Positions 1-13,129 of a stretch of DNA of 64,000 bases are shown here, piece by piece; positions within the stretch are counted from its first letter, which is position 1, and each line of letters begins with the position of its first letter. This DNA is from Xylogone sp. PMI_703 (taxonomy: Eukaryota; Ascomycota; Leotiomycetes), in assembly GCA_021399445.1 (NCBI GenBank), contig JAJTUQ010000005.1:2356001-2420000 (forward strand), written 5' to 3'. The position numbers were made by a program, and so were the translations under genes. The notes beneath the pieces were generated by a model. It was not told the DNA's origin and ran no database searches. It was given only the letters and a program-made list of their open reading frames with translations.

Positions 1-89
1 TATTCTAGTGAATATTGTTTCATCTATGAAGCAAAATCTTTGAAGCGAATCTTGATGCCTGTAAATACTCAATAGTACTATTTCCACCT

Positions 90-1733
90 TTATTGTCGAT
101 CACGGTAATGAATGGCTATAGTTGGGATAACTCCAAATAAAACAATGAGACCACATAGTAAACCAGATCCACCTACCAAACCTAGATTATCATACATCTT
201 GGGAAAGTAGAACGGTCCAATCTAAGTGCGGTGAGCTAGGGTTTAATTGATGATTATAACCTTTCAACTTACAAATGCCCAAGTTTGCCTAACCACGTTG
301 ACAAATACACCAACATCAGCAGATCTTTCTCGATAATTGTCTACTGCAAACGTAATCATTGTAGTTGTTATAACCTGACTTCCAAAGTTGGATATCGCGG
401 CTCCAATAAGTGGCGTCACATTCCACTTCATCTTCAGTGAGTCAGTATCGAGACGCTATTATCGACTGATGGTATTCAACACTTACCGGCTCTGCTTTGT
501 TTAGTTGAACACCCCAAACTATAATCCCAACTATGGCTGTCAAAAATCCAAAATATGCAATCCATAGACGATGTGCCGGATGCCTGTGACCAATACGCCT
601 AGAATACCTATTGAGGAACATGTCCGATAGCGGTCCACTAAGTTGTTCTCCAAGCCCTGAGCCTATAATAACTGAAATGTACTGGAGACCAATCTGCTGA
701 GCATTGAAGTGGAACCTCTCCCCGAATTGCTGAGGCAACTCCACAGTGATTGCAGTGTTTGCGTAAGTAAACACAAGGGCGAATGCAATGGCAGGTATCA
801 TTACCCTGGAACATTTGGCAAAGTCAAGTGGACGGACAAAGTCTCGAATAGTTAGAGGAGTAAGATCTAAGCGGTGGAAGTGCAGGCGATTACGACTTGG
901 AGGGCGCCAGTTCTCATTACCAGATCGATCGTAGAGTGTCTCTGCATTGAACGCCAGATACCCAAGAAATTCGCAGAAGTTTATACATGCGAGAATCCAA
1001 AATATCCATCTAACACCCAGTTGTTGTGTCACAAATCCAAACACGAGCGGCCCCCCCGGAATTCCAATGGTTACCATCAAAGTCCACCAACCCATCTTCT
1101 GGGCACGCTCATGACTGAAGAACAATTCTGTCACAACAGCACTTCCAAATCCTAATGGAGAGCATCCAGCAATAGATAAAAGGATCCTGGTAACCATTTG
1201 TGATCCGTACGACTTGCAGAATCCTCCCGCAATGTTCATAATACAGCTTATAAACGTTGAGATCAAGAAGATTGGGCGACGACCGAAACGTTTAGATAAC
1301 GGATTCCACATGAATGGGGAAAGCCCTAGAAATAGGATCTGAGGGCGGTTTAGCATTTACATATCAATGGGTAAAGTTGAAACGGAGCCTGTATAATTAC
1401 CTGAACGGAGCATAAATAAGAGGCAGTGCTGATCGAGACGCCGTAGAGTTCAGCAAAGTTTTCGAAACCTGGGATTACTGCTGCGGAGGAAAATGTACTC
1501 ATCGCGGCATGGATAACCATCATAAACATTTGGAGATTCTTCTTCCATACTGGCCAGTTCAAAGGGTCATCTGGCGATTCTGACGGAAGAGGATCGAGAT
1601 CTAAGGTTCCATGCCTCTGTAGTAGATACCGCTCGTGATCGGGATGAAGACCACATGCTTGCTTCTCAAGTGCTTCTTCCGTGTGAGTTACCTGAACGCT
1701 TTTATCGGATTCTATATCTGTCGGAGGTGCCAT
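90..1733 (-). CDS. MFS transporter, DHA1-type drug/metabolite exporter
   Basis: Proton-coupled exporter of the major facilitator superfamily, expected in the plasma membrane. Four exons join in phase: 1733-1401, 1338-487, 431-273 and 221-90, giving 491 residues. The N-terminus is cytosolic and ends in the family hallmark DDPLNWPVWKK just before the first membrane segment. The loop 2-3 signature appears as PLSKRFGRRP, and about twelve hydrophobic segments follow. The last exon ends HYRDRQ. Its neighbour on the same strand is a Baeyer-Villiger-type monooxygenase, and a Zn2Cys6 activator lies beyond, so export of a small metabolite is a reasonable inference. The substrate cannot be read from sequence. 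A TATA-like element at 1849-1855 lies about 116 bp upstream. Confidence 0.9.
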
Positions 1734-2572
1734 TTTGGCCTGGAGAGGCCTACGTTTGAAGCAAGACCTGAGAGCCAAGAATTGGCAAAGGAGAGCGGCA
1801 TCAATCTTACAACATTTTATTTTCCTCCCAGTGTGCAATTCCAGAGCGATATATAGACCGCTACCCCCTGCTCTTAGCAATTATTTATCCAACATCTCGG
1901 TACAACCTCTCGGGTTGGTTTCCGGCGCAAGAAGAGTCGCTTTCGGCTCCACCTCCGCACCTACGTCTGCCATGGAAAATATATCTCAAAATGAATACTT
2001 TCAGAATAGTCTTTTGATATGAAACAGTTATTAAATTGAACGGCTACCAGATATGTAACTTTATTACAACAACCACGATGTCTTGTGCCATGCGTGGTTA
2101 CTGTTACGTGTTAGACCTTTCACCCTCTGTACTCTTTTATATGATAGAATAGGACATGACGGCTGGAAATACTTTTAGGTTTATAGCTCCTTAAAGAATG
2201 GTAGCTCCAATGTAATGCTCCCTAAGCTCACCGTCACCTGTTTACAGTAATTTCCCCAATTTTAATTAGGCATAACGCTATTCCCTAATCCTAACAAGCT
2301 TAGAAAACCAGCATATCTACCGCCCACATCAGGATCCTCCATTGGAGAGTTGAGTGGCTACGGATCTTTTCAGGCTATTGCTATTGGGAGATCAATGTGT
2401 ATTAGAACCGTTGACACCATTGATGTCATCGACACCGTTGACTGCGATTGCCGATATACCATTAAGGCAATCATTTGATACGGCAGGCTCAATTGCCTTG
2501 CCGTGCTCATCTAATTCAATAAACCAGCTACCAGAGTCAAAATCGCACTTTCACTTGGTTATATAGAAAAAC
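1734..2572. other. intergenic region upstream of the MFS gene
   Basis: No gene is supported. A TATA-like TATATAT on the minus strand at 1849-1855 probably serves the MFS gene. Around 2405-2460 there are loose repeats of a GTTGACACCATTGATG-like motif with no evident function. Confidence 0.5.
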
Positions 2573-4525
2573 TTACAAATCATCCTCTTTCCCTTCTACC
2601 TCGCTCGCCGTGAAGCCATTCCCCATCCATGCAAAGGCAAGATCAGGATCAGAGCATAAACTCGTCCATTCGTAGTCCTCATATCTAAGATTAGTAAGGA
2701 GGTAGTAGAGCTGATGTCGTGATCCAGGATGCAAAGCTCTGAGCTCGCCATCTTTCCGACCATTCTTGTAGGTACTCGCACAACCCGTGGCCCACACCGT
2801 TCGAGTTAAGAATGCAAGGGCATGATTCTGATACGCCCGTGGAATATGAGGTTTAACACAGAAGGAAGATAAGTTCTCTGTCTGTAACTTATGAGTCATC
2901 TTGCAAATATAGCGTACAACAAACTCTATGGACGTGGGAATACTGCCGTGAGCGAGCGGGCTTGCTGGACCAAGGATAGAGAAATAATTTGGCATGTGAG
3001 CTGCAGCAAGGGAGAGATAAGACTCTGGCTTGTCCTTCCAAATGTCTTGGAGGTTTATCCCATTTTGGCCAATAATTGGGAACCGTGGTGCAATAGAGAG
3101 CTCAAAACCCGTTGCGCAGATGATGGTATCACTATCATGTTCCTGTCCAGAGACAGTGCGTATACCGCCCTTGGTGAATTCTTCTATGGGCCCGAACACT
3201 ACTTCAACTTTTTCTGACACTAAAGCCTCGAGATAGCCAATTCCTGGAGTAGGCCGGCGACATCTGAAGTGATCATGTCAGTCTCCCTATTTCTGTGTCT
3301 TTGAATTGTGCTCACCCAACAGCGTAGTCTGGTATCATGAAGTCTAGCAATTCCGGTCTTGCAGCCAGTGCTTCCGTCAGGTTTTCTAAGCAAGCTTTCC
3401 GAGCAGCTATCTGTGCGGGAGTATGGTTCATGTACATGATGAACCTCTCGTTCAAGTTTCTTTCTATGGCTTTTCGATATTCAAGGTATCTGTCAGGGTG
3501 CTCCGTCCACTGCTGTATTTGCTCTTTACTATACTGAAGAGTTGTCCCCTTAGGGCCTGCGAACTTCTCAGCCATTCGGGGTGTAATCCAAGTTGGGTTT
3601 CGAATATGGTAATATATCTTTTTTGCACGAGGTAGAATCGCTGGAAGAACTTGAACACCACTACTACCGTTACCAATAACGGATATCACCTTTCCGTCAA
3701 TGTCCTTATTGGTATCAGTTGGCCAATATGCCGTATGAAGCATGCGACCCGTAAATGATTCGCGCCCCGGAATTTTAGGCCACTTCCAATTATTAAAGAA
3801 ACCACAAGCGTTTACAAAGATATCACACTCTTCTACCCAAGAAGTCTCCGTCTCGCCCTCGGTAATTCCTGGGCTGGAAATAACTAGGTCCCTTCCATCC
3901 GTTTTGACGATCTTCACCTGCCAGACCTGGCGCTCTTCAATCCATTTAGCTTCGGTGACTTTGTGTGAAAGTTTGATATAGGGCCTTAGGCCATGCTGGT
4001 CCACGACAGATTCAAAGTAGTTTTGAATCTCTTTTTGAGGGGCGAAAAAGGCACTCCAATTCGGATTCGGTGCCCAGGAGAACTCGGCACTCTTAGACAA
4101 AGTATCAAATGAGGATGATTCAAGATACGAACCTGATAGATATGAGCTGGCACATCGCACGCACAACTATTGTGCTAGATTAGCAATTCAATAGTTTTAA
4201 TATACACATGTTGAAATCTTGCACACCCCGGATACCTATTTTCCCACCAGGTACCGCCAATGCCAGCATCTTTCTCATAAACCGTCAGAGTGGCTCCAGG
4301 CAATTGTCCAACATTCACAGCTCGGGCAAGTGAGATGCCTCCGAATCCGGCACCTGCTGTAATGATTTTGATCGGGCGTCGAGTTAGCATAGGGACACGG
4401 GAGAGTGCATACGCCAGCGCATCTCTCTCCTTGTAAGGTTCGGTGGCAGCACCTGGTGCAGGTGGATCAGGTCGTAGAGATTGAAAATATTCGGTAGCTT
4501 TTTGAGCTGCTACATTTTGTGCCAT
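2573..4525 (-). CDS. Baeyer-Villiger-type flavin monooxygenase
   Basis: FAD- and NADPH-dependent class B monooxygenase that inserts oxygen next to a ketone, giving an ester or lactone. Exons 4525-4227, 4166-4133, 4082-3316 and 3263-2573 join in phase to 596 residues. The first Rossmann motif GAGFGG is near residue 57, followed by GIGGTWWENRYPGCACDVP, which is spliced across the first intron. The Baeyer-Villiger fingerprint is present as FTGRMLHTAYWP, and the NADPH-binding motif as GNGSSG. Length and motifs fit the cyclohexanone/steroid monooxygenase-like group that often occurs in polyketide and terpenoid clusters. The stop codon sits inside a perfect donor-like GTAAGT, so an alternative C-terminus by splicing is possible. 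Substrate unknown. Confidence 0.9.
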
Positions 4526-5525
4526 GGCGACAAGGTAATTCAGTGAAGAATACCCAGGCAGGAGACATATGATCTAACCTTACAACCTTCTGTCCTAATG
4601 GGTGATTTGACTTGCAATTGAAGGTTGCTATACATAGAGACCATCATCTTCATCAGAAGTAAATAGTAAGATATTCAGAGAGCTGGTTCCGTCTTCGGAA
4701 CCAACACCGAGCGTTATCCCAGAATGCATTCGATTTCTGTGTTCAACTCTCAGGTCTTGGATTCAGGATCCCGGGTGTAATGAGGGTTACATTCGGCTTC
4801 AAGGACCCCGATGCAACGAAGCAAAAACGGTTGACCCGTCTGCAGAGAACAATATCAATTGTACCGTTACGCTGAGCGCTTCCATCCTCGGTGCTATGTC
4901 CGAGATGCCGTGAAACTGCTGCATTGCACCCCGAACTCCCCGAACGTGCGTTTTCTATGCTGATTCGTTGCTAGCGCTGATCCGAACTTGAAGTCACTCA
5001 ACCCCCCTCTTTCATTATAAAAGGTGTAACAGGCACCTTGCTCAGGGAAGAATGCATGAGGAGGAGAATGGGCTCAAGAGAGAAGGTGAGGGCTACAGGA
5101 GTGGAAATACTGGTAAATGCACGCACGGAGGTTAGTCAAGTGTTGCGTATTATGCACATTGGAAGCGATCCATTGACGGTTTATTTCTAGCATTGCAAAT
5201 ATTGAGGCATTATTGACTCTTGGCATATCACTTAATTGATCCCAATAGCAATCACAGTTATAATGTAGTCTAATCTTGAGGCATTGCAAATGATCAGCTC
5301 TATTTTCCTAGCCAGCCGTGTCAGCCATCCCTAGATCATCGTCCCCACAGAATGTTGGTGGCGCTGGCGACTTGCTGCAAATGCACTCTTATGTTTATAA
5401 TTAATCGTTGATATCCATATTCCTCATGAAAAGGTGGAAAACTAGATCATTACACCTTAATTCATTCCATTCAATATAAAAATATTCTGTCTGAAGAAGC
5501 ACTGTGTGTGCTGGATCTTCGCGCA
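4526..5525. other. intergenic region between the divergent BVMO and activator genes
   Basis: Shared upstream region of a minus-strand monooxygenase and a plus-strand Zn2Cys6 activator. A strong TATAAAAGG on the plus strand at 5016-5024 lies about 500 bp before the activator start. A tiny ORF opening near 5053 follows it, which could be a leader peptide or chance. No other gene is supported. Confidence 0.4.
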
Positions 5526-8295
5526 ATGACTCCTCGGCCGGACCAAGGTATTGTTAGTTCAACTCTCACATTATTCCTGTTTGAACTTCTGATAAGGTCC
5601 TTTTCAGTTCTTTTCTAAATCTTATCTCACTACCTTCTATATTCTGTGACTACTGAGTATCTAAACTCGAAACAAAAGGAACACGATGAACCCAAAGAAT
5701 CAGAAGCTGGCTCCAAGAAGAGGCGCAAAGTCGCTTTAGCATGTGAAGAATGCCGTGAGCGAAAAGTACGGTGTGATGGTGTGGTACCAATCTGTGGAAC
5801 TTGTCGCCGAAGACACAATGGCCAGAGGCCTTGTAACTATCCGACCAATCTATCTAAGTCAGCCCTTGATCGGCGGTGAGCAACCAAGCTAGAATCTCGT
5901 GGAGTCAATGATTACTGATATTGAGGGCGATTTCAAGTTATGTACAAGCTCTTCATGATCGAATTCGACACCTTGAGAGTATATGTCAAGTGCAACAGCG
6001 ATCTCACGCGATCACCCCCGACTTGTTCCACTCATATGTTTCTCCACAGAAGGAATCTCCATCCTGGGACTGCAACGACCAATCACAACTGCTAGTAATT
6101 GGCGATAGCGACGACGTTGAGAAACGTGGACCATCAGAGGAGGTGCTTGATCCAGCCCTGTTGTCAGCCAATGCTGGTATTCACATGCCGATGGAGAAAT
6201 CACCAATCGATGATGAATCGAGCACGCACGAGAGCCCAGTCAATGCTATGGGGACAACATCTGTGGGATATCACCACACGCAGGCTGACTCCCAGGGCTT
6301 CTATGGGCAATCTTCCGCTGCTTCCTTCTTCAATCAGGTTCAAGTGGCATTCCAGCGACGAACTGGAAAAAATATTTACCATCTTTTCCCTCCATCTACA
6401 CTTAGCCAGGGCCGCATTGCCAAGCAGCCGTTGAGCCAGGAATTTGAGACAGATAGTTTTGAAGACTGTGCTCTTCCTCCGCGAAATATAGCAGATAAGC
6501 TTCTTGACCTCTACCGCAGACGAATATATGGCCTATATCCCTTTGTACATTGGCAGACACTACTAGACGGCTATCAACGTCTTTGGAACCCAGAGTCGGA
6601 TTCTTTTGATAGCTTAGCTGGGGTTGGATTAGGGTCATCTGACTGCCCTTTACCGATTTTATATTCAGCACTGAACGTCATGCTAGCATTAGGCCTGCAA
6701 TTCTCTGATGAACCATTTAGTAAGCGAGAAGCCATGTCTAAGGTGTTTTTCCGTCGAGCAAGACGCCTCTCTCAGATTGATATTCTGGACCAAGGAAATT
6801 TAGCCCTAGTTCAGGCGTTACTGATCTATGCACAATATTTACAAAGCACCAATCTTCCCAACCGTTGTTGGAATGTTGTAGGATTGGCTTGTCGAGCTGC
6901 TCAGGCTCTTGGATTGCATCTCCAAGAAGGTGATGAGTCAAGGTCTCAGCTGGCCCTTGAAATCAGGCGACGAACATGGCATGGATGTGTGCTGTTAGAT
7001 ACGTCGGTTAATCCTTCTCCTGTATGGAAAGCAAAAAATATACTGACTGATCATATTGATTGTCTAGCGTTCTAAGCATGACCCTTGGTCGACCAGCAGC
7101 TTTGTCATACAAATCCTCTGTTCCTCTACCAAGCAGTATAGATGATGAGTATCTCATCCCCGGAAGGTCTAACTACGAGCAACCAGAGAACCTGTTTCCA
7201 AGGACCGCATTCTACGTACAGACGCTCACTCTAAATAAAATCCTAAGCGAGGTGTTATCTAGAGTCTACAACTCCTGGAACGAGACTGGGAAATCTGATC
7301 AGGGTGCATCGCATGAGAAAATGAGCAATGAGATGATTCAAATAATCGTAGAGCTAGATACAAAGCTAGTGATGTTTGAGCAAGAGCTACCTCCGATTTT
7401 CCGGTGGGATGAGATTGATCCCAGAGAATTGCGCCCTGAGAGCATAATACAGTTGCAACGTAATGTACTCGGTGAAAGGTTAATACATTCTCTCATTGAC
7501 TAGGATGTTGCTAATCACTCACAGGTTCTTTCTTATTCGATGTCTCCTCTACCGACCAGTGTTTGCCAGCCTTTGTCACAAGCAGAACTTAGAACCGCAC
7601 TCAGACAAAGCGGCTACCAATACTTTGAAGAGCAGTGTTGACCTAAATCTGGCATTTGTACACAATGGTTCAATTATCTGTATTGAAGCTGCACAACACC
7701 TCATTCAACTAGTTCATATGACCGCAGACGCCTTGGGAACTGAAACTGGAGCATGGTGGTATAACCTTTATTGTAAGAGGTCATTCTATAATATGGAAAT
7801 ACTCTAATAATTTTTATGAGCAGACACGTTTACCTCAGCAGCAGTACTTATCCTGTCCAATTTATGTCCTTCTGTTCGAAGCATGGTTGATAATGAGAGC
7901 TTTATGCGATCATGGCAGCAATGCCAAGACATCATGATATTAATGTGCAGTCACAACCCGACAGCACGGGAATTAGTCAGAGTCCTTCTCAAAATGCAGA
8001 CAATTTTGCAGGTAGATAATCTTAGTATGTTTATGTTCTGGATAATCTGCGTCTATTATATGTGATTCTAAATCTTTCTCCAGCACAAGATTTTCCAGAC
8101 CCTCGATCGAATAAATTTAGCAATTCACTGGATCTTGATGACCGAGAATCCGGACAGCAAAGCATATCTTATTTACCAGAACTGGATTTGAATTTAGATG
8201 GTAGCTTTCGGATGGAGGATTGTGGGACGATGGATCTTTTATGGAAAGATAACTGGACGTTTACAAGTGGACAGCCAATGCCTTGGGAAGGGTGA
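5526..8295 (+). CDS. Zn2Cys6 transcription factor with fungal-specific domain
   Basis: Nuclear binuclear zinc cluster activator. The DNA-binding domain reads CEECRERKVRCDG, then CGTC and RPCNYP, and is preceded by a basic KKRRK stretch. The middle homology region (LYRRRIYGLYPFVHWQ, later GLHLQEG and RRRTWHGCVLLDTVLSMTLGRP) identifies the fungal_trans domain. Exons: 5526-5547 (tentative, starts MTPRPDQ), 5704-5875 (tentative start), 5926-7002, 7068-7478, 7525-7772, 7824-8024 and 8084-8295, about 780 residues. From 5704 on, the phases agree throughout. The first exon is the weak point, because no in-frame ATG precedes the zinc cluster without an intron. It is a divergent neighbour of the BVMO/MFS pair and a candidate local regulator of it. 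Confidence 0.85.
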
Positions 8296-8459
8296 AAACC
8301 GAGAAACATTTCTGGCAGAGGCAGAAAGCTAGATAGTAAATTTAGCACAAACCATTCCCTCTTTATGAGCAAATAAGGAGCTATATTGAACCATAACATG
8401 AAGATTATTTTGTTCATAGATCCATCAACTACCCAGCTTCTCTTTTCTCATTTCCTATC

Positions 8460-10407
8460 TCACAAAATATCCTCTTCCACAATTTTTATCCCAACCGCCA
8501 TTCCCCACCCCTCCCTTCCTCCAATCCAATTCTTCTTCTTCCCAACCTTCTTAAGATCACTAATATGATCTTCCAATGCCTCTTTAAATTTCATGGGATC
8601 CTGCTGGACTTTCTGAATAACAAAGGTCAACTCCACTCCTTGCTTATTCTTTTCCTTGCCAAGAGTACTGGACCATTTAGCTGAGAGCAGCAGTCGAGGT
8701 TTAGTCTCCTCAATCGAACCTGCAGGATACAGCCTACTAATGATAAGGCCTACTCTACCTAGATATCCGGTCCACCAAACTTCTTCCGGTGTCAAGATAT
8801 GGCGCAAGCTCATCTTGAAGTCGACCTCGCGTGGAGGCAAGTCACCTTCGTAACGCTCTTCTAGCATGAGAGCAATGCGGGCGCGGTCCGCATGAGTGAC
8901 ACCATGTGTTGAGGACATCAAACCTGTACTAGTGCTGTATAAAGCAGACATGGATGATGATTCTTTTGACATGGTGGAATGCACGTAGAGGACGTTTGTG
9001 AAACTGCGAATAACATGGCTTGATATTGACTCGGGAAACTTCCTTTCTCCTGTCACAGATGGCTTTGGGATAGAGGTCATGAGCAAGCTATATATCGCGT
9101 CCCCGGACGGCGGAGTAAAAATCGCAGTAGCAACCTCGAGAGGATCTTGCGCACGAATACTGGGTGGAAGCTCCTGGAACAGAACTCCTTGTCGTACACC
9201 ACCTTGGCAGAAATTGGCTTCCTTAATACCGTGTGGTATTGCTTCAGCTAGGACTTTCACGAGAAACGCTACTGCTGGGACTTGCATCCGTCTCCTGTCC
9301 GATACGCGAAATATCTTATGTGCGGTTTTGGCTACTTCTTTCAACTTTTCAGTGTCTTGGAAGTCGGATCTGTATGCGGAAAATCCGTTGATGATGGAAA
9401 TAGGATAATGATGACCATGGACTTGGCTTAGGTAGAGTAGTAGATAGCCCCAACCACGGAAGCCTCCACCCGATAGGTAGAGTGGAAATCCGCCTTCTTT
9501 CTCAGCTCTTTCAACGAGCTCATCCGGAATGTTCATACTATAAAAGGCTTCTCTAAACTTGACTGTCATCTCTTGTCGAAACTGCTCAACAGCGCGGTCT
9601 CCCTCCTCCTTACTTTTATCTTTTCTCAATTCTGCTAGCTTTCTTGTCAAAGCTGCTGCTCCATACGGGAAGCTTACGGCTCCTTGTGGAGGAAGTCTAA
9701 CGTTGCCGCCTCGGAAGATCAGCCAGGTAATCTGCATACTACCACCGCCGAGATCCATTGCGAGTCCTTGGATATCTGAGAAACCGCTTGCTATTCCCAG
9801 TGCGCCGATTCTGCCTTCGTTTACTTTAGATAAAAGCTCTACGTCCAAACCGGTCTGTTGTTTGATTGTTTTAAGAAATTCTTTCGAATTAACAGCTTTG
9901 CGTGTTGCTTCGGTAGCTATAATCTGAATGTTGTCCTGGGATACGCCGAAGTCCTCGCAGATATGCTGAAACCGTAAAAGAGCCGCAACAACTGAAGACA
10001 TGACGGATTTTGGAATTGGAACTTGCTCGCCGGTGTCATCGTCAAACTGTGCATCATAAAGCGAGATATCAACACGGTTGACGTAGAGTGTGGGCATAAT
10101 GCGAGCGGTGCTAGGGGAGAGATCGGATACTGAGAACCGTATGCCATTGCTAGATAACGCAAACGCATTATTAACCATTCATCCAGTGTGTTAATTCTTT
10201 ATAAAGAACACTCATTCTTCACAGGGGATAAGGAGCATGAATGAAACCGCGAGGATTGTGTTTCCGGTATCCCGAAAAGGACAACAGTAGTTACCTTCCC
10301 ATATCAACTATACCACGAAGGTGTTCACTCCGTCCATCTGGCAAGCGAGGTTTCCAAGGGACTTGTGGCCGTTGGGCATCTCGTCGGAATGGGGGAGGAC
10401 CCTTCAT
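8460..10407 (-). CDS. Rtg2-like Ppx/GppA-family protein
   Basis: Member of the exopolyphosphatase/pppGpp phosphatase (ASKHA) fold, close to yeast Rtg2, which senses mitochondrial status in retrograde signalling. Two exons, 10407-10295 and 10149-8460, give 600 residues. The small first exon matters: it supplies HLRGIVDMG, which joins SNGIRFSV to complete the phosphate-1 motif. The second nucleotide motif is MDLGGGSMQITW. SGGGFRGWGYLLL and the C-terminal region are typical of the fungal retrograde regulators. The start has a good ACCATG context, though a further upstream exon cannot be excluded. It looks like a housekeeping or signalling gene unrelated to its neighbours. Confidence 0.88.
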
Positions 10408-11554
10408 GGTGACTTTGTCCACCTAGGACTCTATTAAGCATGGACGTAAAAGAAGCTCTCACCAATCCACCTACTTGTCCGCACAGCCTTCAAGAAAGTC
10501 AATCAGCGGTTAAGTCTCGGAAAATAAATCGAGCTAGTAGTGGAAGCTGTTGATTGTGGTAGCGATATTTGACTCGGCGCCTTGGGAGCCACTCTTGGCT
10601 GAGGTAATGTCCCACTCAAGTCAGAAGCAAAACAGCTTCTACCAAGTTGAAGTTAAGTAAAGATAGAATAGCCAGAGAGAGATTCTTCAATCGTGAAGGC
10701 GCAGACCAAATCAGACTTATATTGGCTTTGCTTTGCTTTTCTTTGCTTTACTGCTCAGCTTGCAGTATGCTTGAGAGCGATTTTATACGCGGTCGTCTGA
10801 CTACGTGTAATGACGTCAGCGGACCAGCTGAATGTTTACACCAACGCATCACGGCAATGTAACCACGTAATAATGGAACTCTTCCACTTCAACCATATTT
10901 ACTATTTGCTGTTACAGCCTCTCGTACGGTACCAGATTTTCTGGAACCAGCACGATGATTATTAAGTCAAAAAAGCTTAATGAAGGTAGACCATGGCGTG
11001 ATATTCTTTTTATCCATCAAACGCCCTCTAGATCATGCTGGATGAAGTTTTGGATATTGAAGTATACTGGTAAGACTCTTGTTGGCATATTTGTAGGTTT
11101 GGAGGAAATCAATAAGGTGGTAAGGTTTGTGTCGTTGATACTTTTCATGCATGGAAGACTCTGGGTTGGTATAAAATGCCCGCATGCAGTTGTCTAAGGA
11201 CTCGTATATTCCAAATGAACTCCTCCAACATTCATAACAAAGTAAAGTATAAAAGCCTACCATGATATTCATTTCAGGAAACCAATGCCGAACTGAGGCT
11301 CCTTGTTTGACTATTCGTGGCATTCGATGGCTGTGTATTCTCTGGGAGAGCTATGAAGTAATATCTCTTCTCTAGTATCTTCCTAAGGGCACAGCCCAGT
11401 GGTGTGACTCAGTGATTCTACGTCAATCGTCTCTTATTGCTGTTTTGAGAACACTTACGCTTTGTGAAACCAGAAGTGCCCTTTCCTTAAAAAGACGTCT
11501 TGAACTGCTGAGTTGACAACAGACTCAGTTACTTCAAGACAGCATCATTTAATC
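10408..11554. other. intergenic region
   Basis: No convincing gene. A pyrimidine-rich CTTTGC repeat tract lies at about 10728-10750. Short ORFs on both strands show no family resemblance and no splice logic. Confidence 0.4.
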
Positions 11555-12360
11555 ATGGGTTTAATGTCAAAGGCAGCCTCACTACTTCTACGATTCTGGC
11601 AGCTTGCATGTGCAAGTATTGTTGCCGGGCTCTTCGGCCAGTACCTGCATTATCTAGACCTTGCCAGCGCCCCAGGAAGCGGGCGTATTATCTATGCAGT
11701 TGTGCTTGCTGGCATTAGCATACTAGCTGCTCTCCTGCTCATGATTCTTCTAAAACACTCTTTCCGGATTTTTATTCTAGATTTCATCTTTTTTATATGT
11801 TGGATGGTTGCCTTTGGATTAGTGACAAACGTATGTTAATCTGCATTCCCAAATAACATAAATAATAACTTCGATAGCTTGCTGGCACACATGGCTGCCA
11901 TTCTGGCTGGTATTGGAGACGCTGGGGCTACTTCTGGGGCGGCTGGTGGCGCAGAGCTCCCGTTTCAGCCATTTCAGCCTCCACAGTGGGCACAGCGGCC
12001 TGCGGAAAGTGGAGAACACCTCTAGCCTTTTCCATTCTAGGTGGTTGGGGATGGTTCATTAGTGGAATTATTGTATGTATAACACTGCCCATTATCATGA
12101 AACAAAATTACTAATGGTTCTTGTAGGGAGCCTATATGTTTTCAAAATCAAGGACGCGTGAAGGGATCAGCGATGGCATGAACGATATGTCTAGGGCTCC
12201 TAACCAGCCTCACCATTGGTATCATGGTTTCCACCACTCAAACTATGGAGGTCCCAATGATGCGGCTGCGGCTGATGAATATGAAATCAAAGAGCCACAT
12301 TTACAACATCCAGACAGAACTAGAGAAAGGGAGCAAAATAGGACTTTTGCATATAGCTGA
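11555..12360 (+). CDS. MARVEL-like four-helix membrane protein
   Basis: Small integral membrane protein with three exons, 11555-11830, 11878-12072 and 12127-12360, all phase 0, totalling 234 residues. Three hydrophobic helices occur in the first exon: LACASIVAGLFGQYLHYLDL, a stretch ending LAALLLMILL, and FILDFIFFICWMVAFGLV. A Cys-, Gly- and Trp-rich loop follows, then TAACGKWRTPLAFSILGGWGWFISGII as the fourth helix. A Cys before the last helix and a polar His-rich tail are common in fungal MARVEL-domain proteins, thought to sit in membrane contact or eisosome-like regions. Assignment rests on topology and general pattern, so the exact family is tentative. No functional link with its neighbours is visible. 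Confidence 0.75.
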
Positions 12361-13129
12361 AGGCTGATAATATGGATATGGAAAGGCTTCAGTCATCGCT
12401 ATTGTCGAAATCTAGATAAAGGGTTGGCCTACTTAGCATCTATGGGAGACTGCTGAAGATGGTTAGACGATATCTGAAAGTTGTTAATGATTAATTGACC
12501 TAGCATTATGTTGACAATTTTTGTTAGTTTGTATTGTAAGGACCCGGGTTATGATGCATTTAGATGAATAACTTGCCTATCCCATTTAATACTAAGTATA
12601 AATATGTTCTCATTGGTGTCAATCCTGGTATTGTTAGTGGGAACTACTGTCTTACCGGCTGTTAAGCCCGCTTTACGAGGTAAACGAGGAGCAGAGGCGA
12701 TTGCCGATCAATGTAGACCATAACCGTGACACTCAACACGGAGTTCCGACAAAGTCATGCAGTGATTGGTTGATTCTCTGCGGAGTTCAGCTGGTACATC
12801 TGCGGAGTTTGGCTGGCGCGTTGCGGACTCCTTATCCTATTACACCCCGTAGACTTTGAGAACTGTCTGGCCAATTGGTGTGCGCTACAGGACTCGGTGC
12901 TTACGAGGACATGTGTGAACTTTGAAGATGACTTCAGCAGTAGATGAGTGATAGATCGCACAAATGCGCTCAAAAATTCCACATATATTAGGCTTCAAAG
13001 CAAGTCAAGGAGGGACTCAGAAAAGTATATAATATTGGCGGATTCTCCTTCATAAGCGTATAGCAATACCAAACACTTGACAAATTAGCTAAATTGCCAC
13101 AAGATTCTAAAATTCCACTAATAAAAATC
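12361..13129. other. intergenic region
   Basis: AT-rich with no gene supported. It carries the TATA-like element of the following dehydrogenase gene near its right end. Confidence 0.4.
13026..13033 (+). promoter_or_regulatory. TATA-like element of the alcohol dehydrogenase gene
   Basis: TATATAAT lies about 100 bp upstream of the ATG at 13130, the usual distance for a fungal core promoter. Position and motif only. Confidence 0.4.

Noticed and set aside
4170..4230. GC-type splice donor in the BVMO gene
   Set aside because: A normal GTGTGC donor one codon earlier with the acceptor CAATAG gives the expected YPGCACDVP, so no unusual donor is needed.
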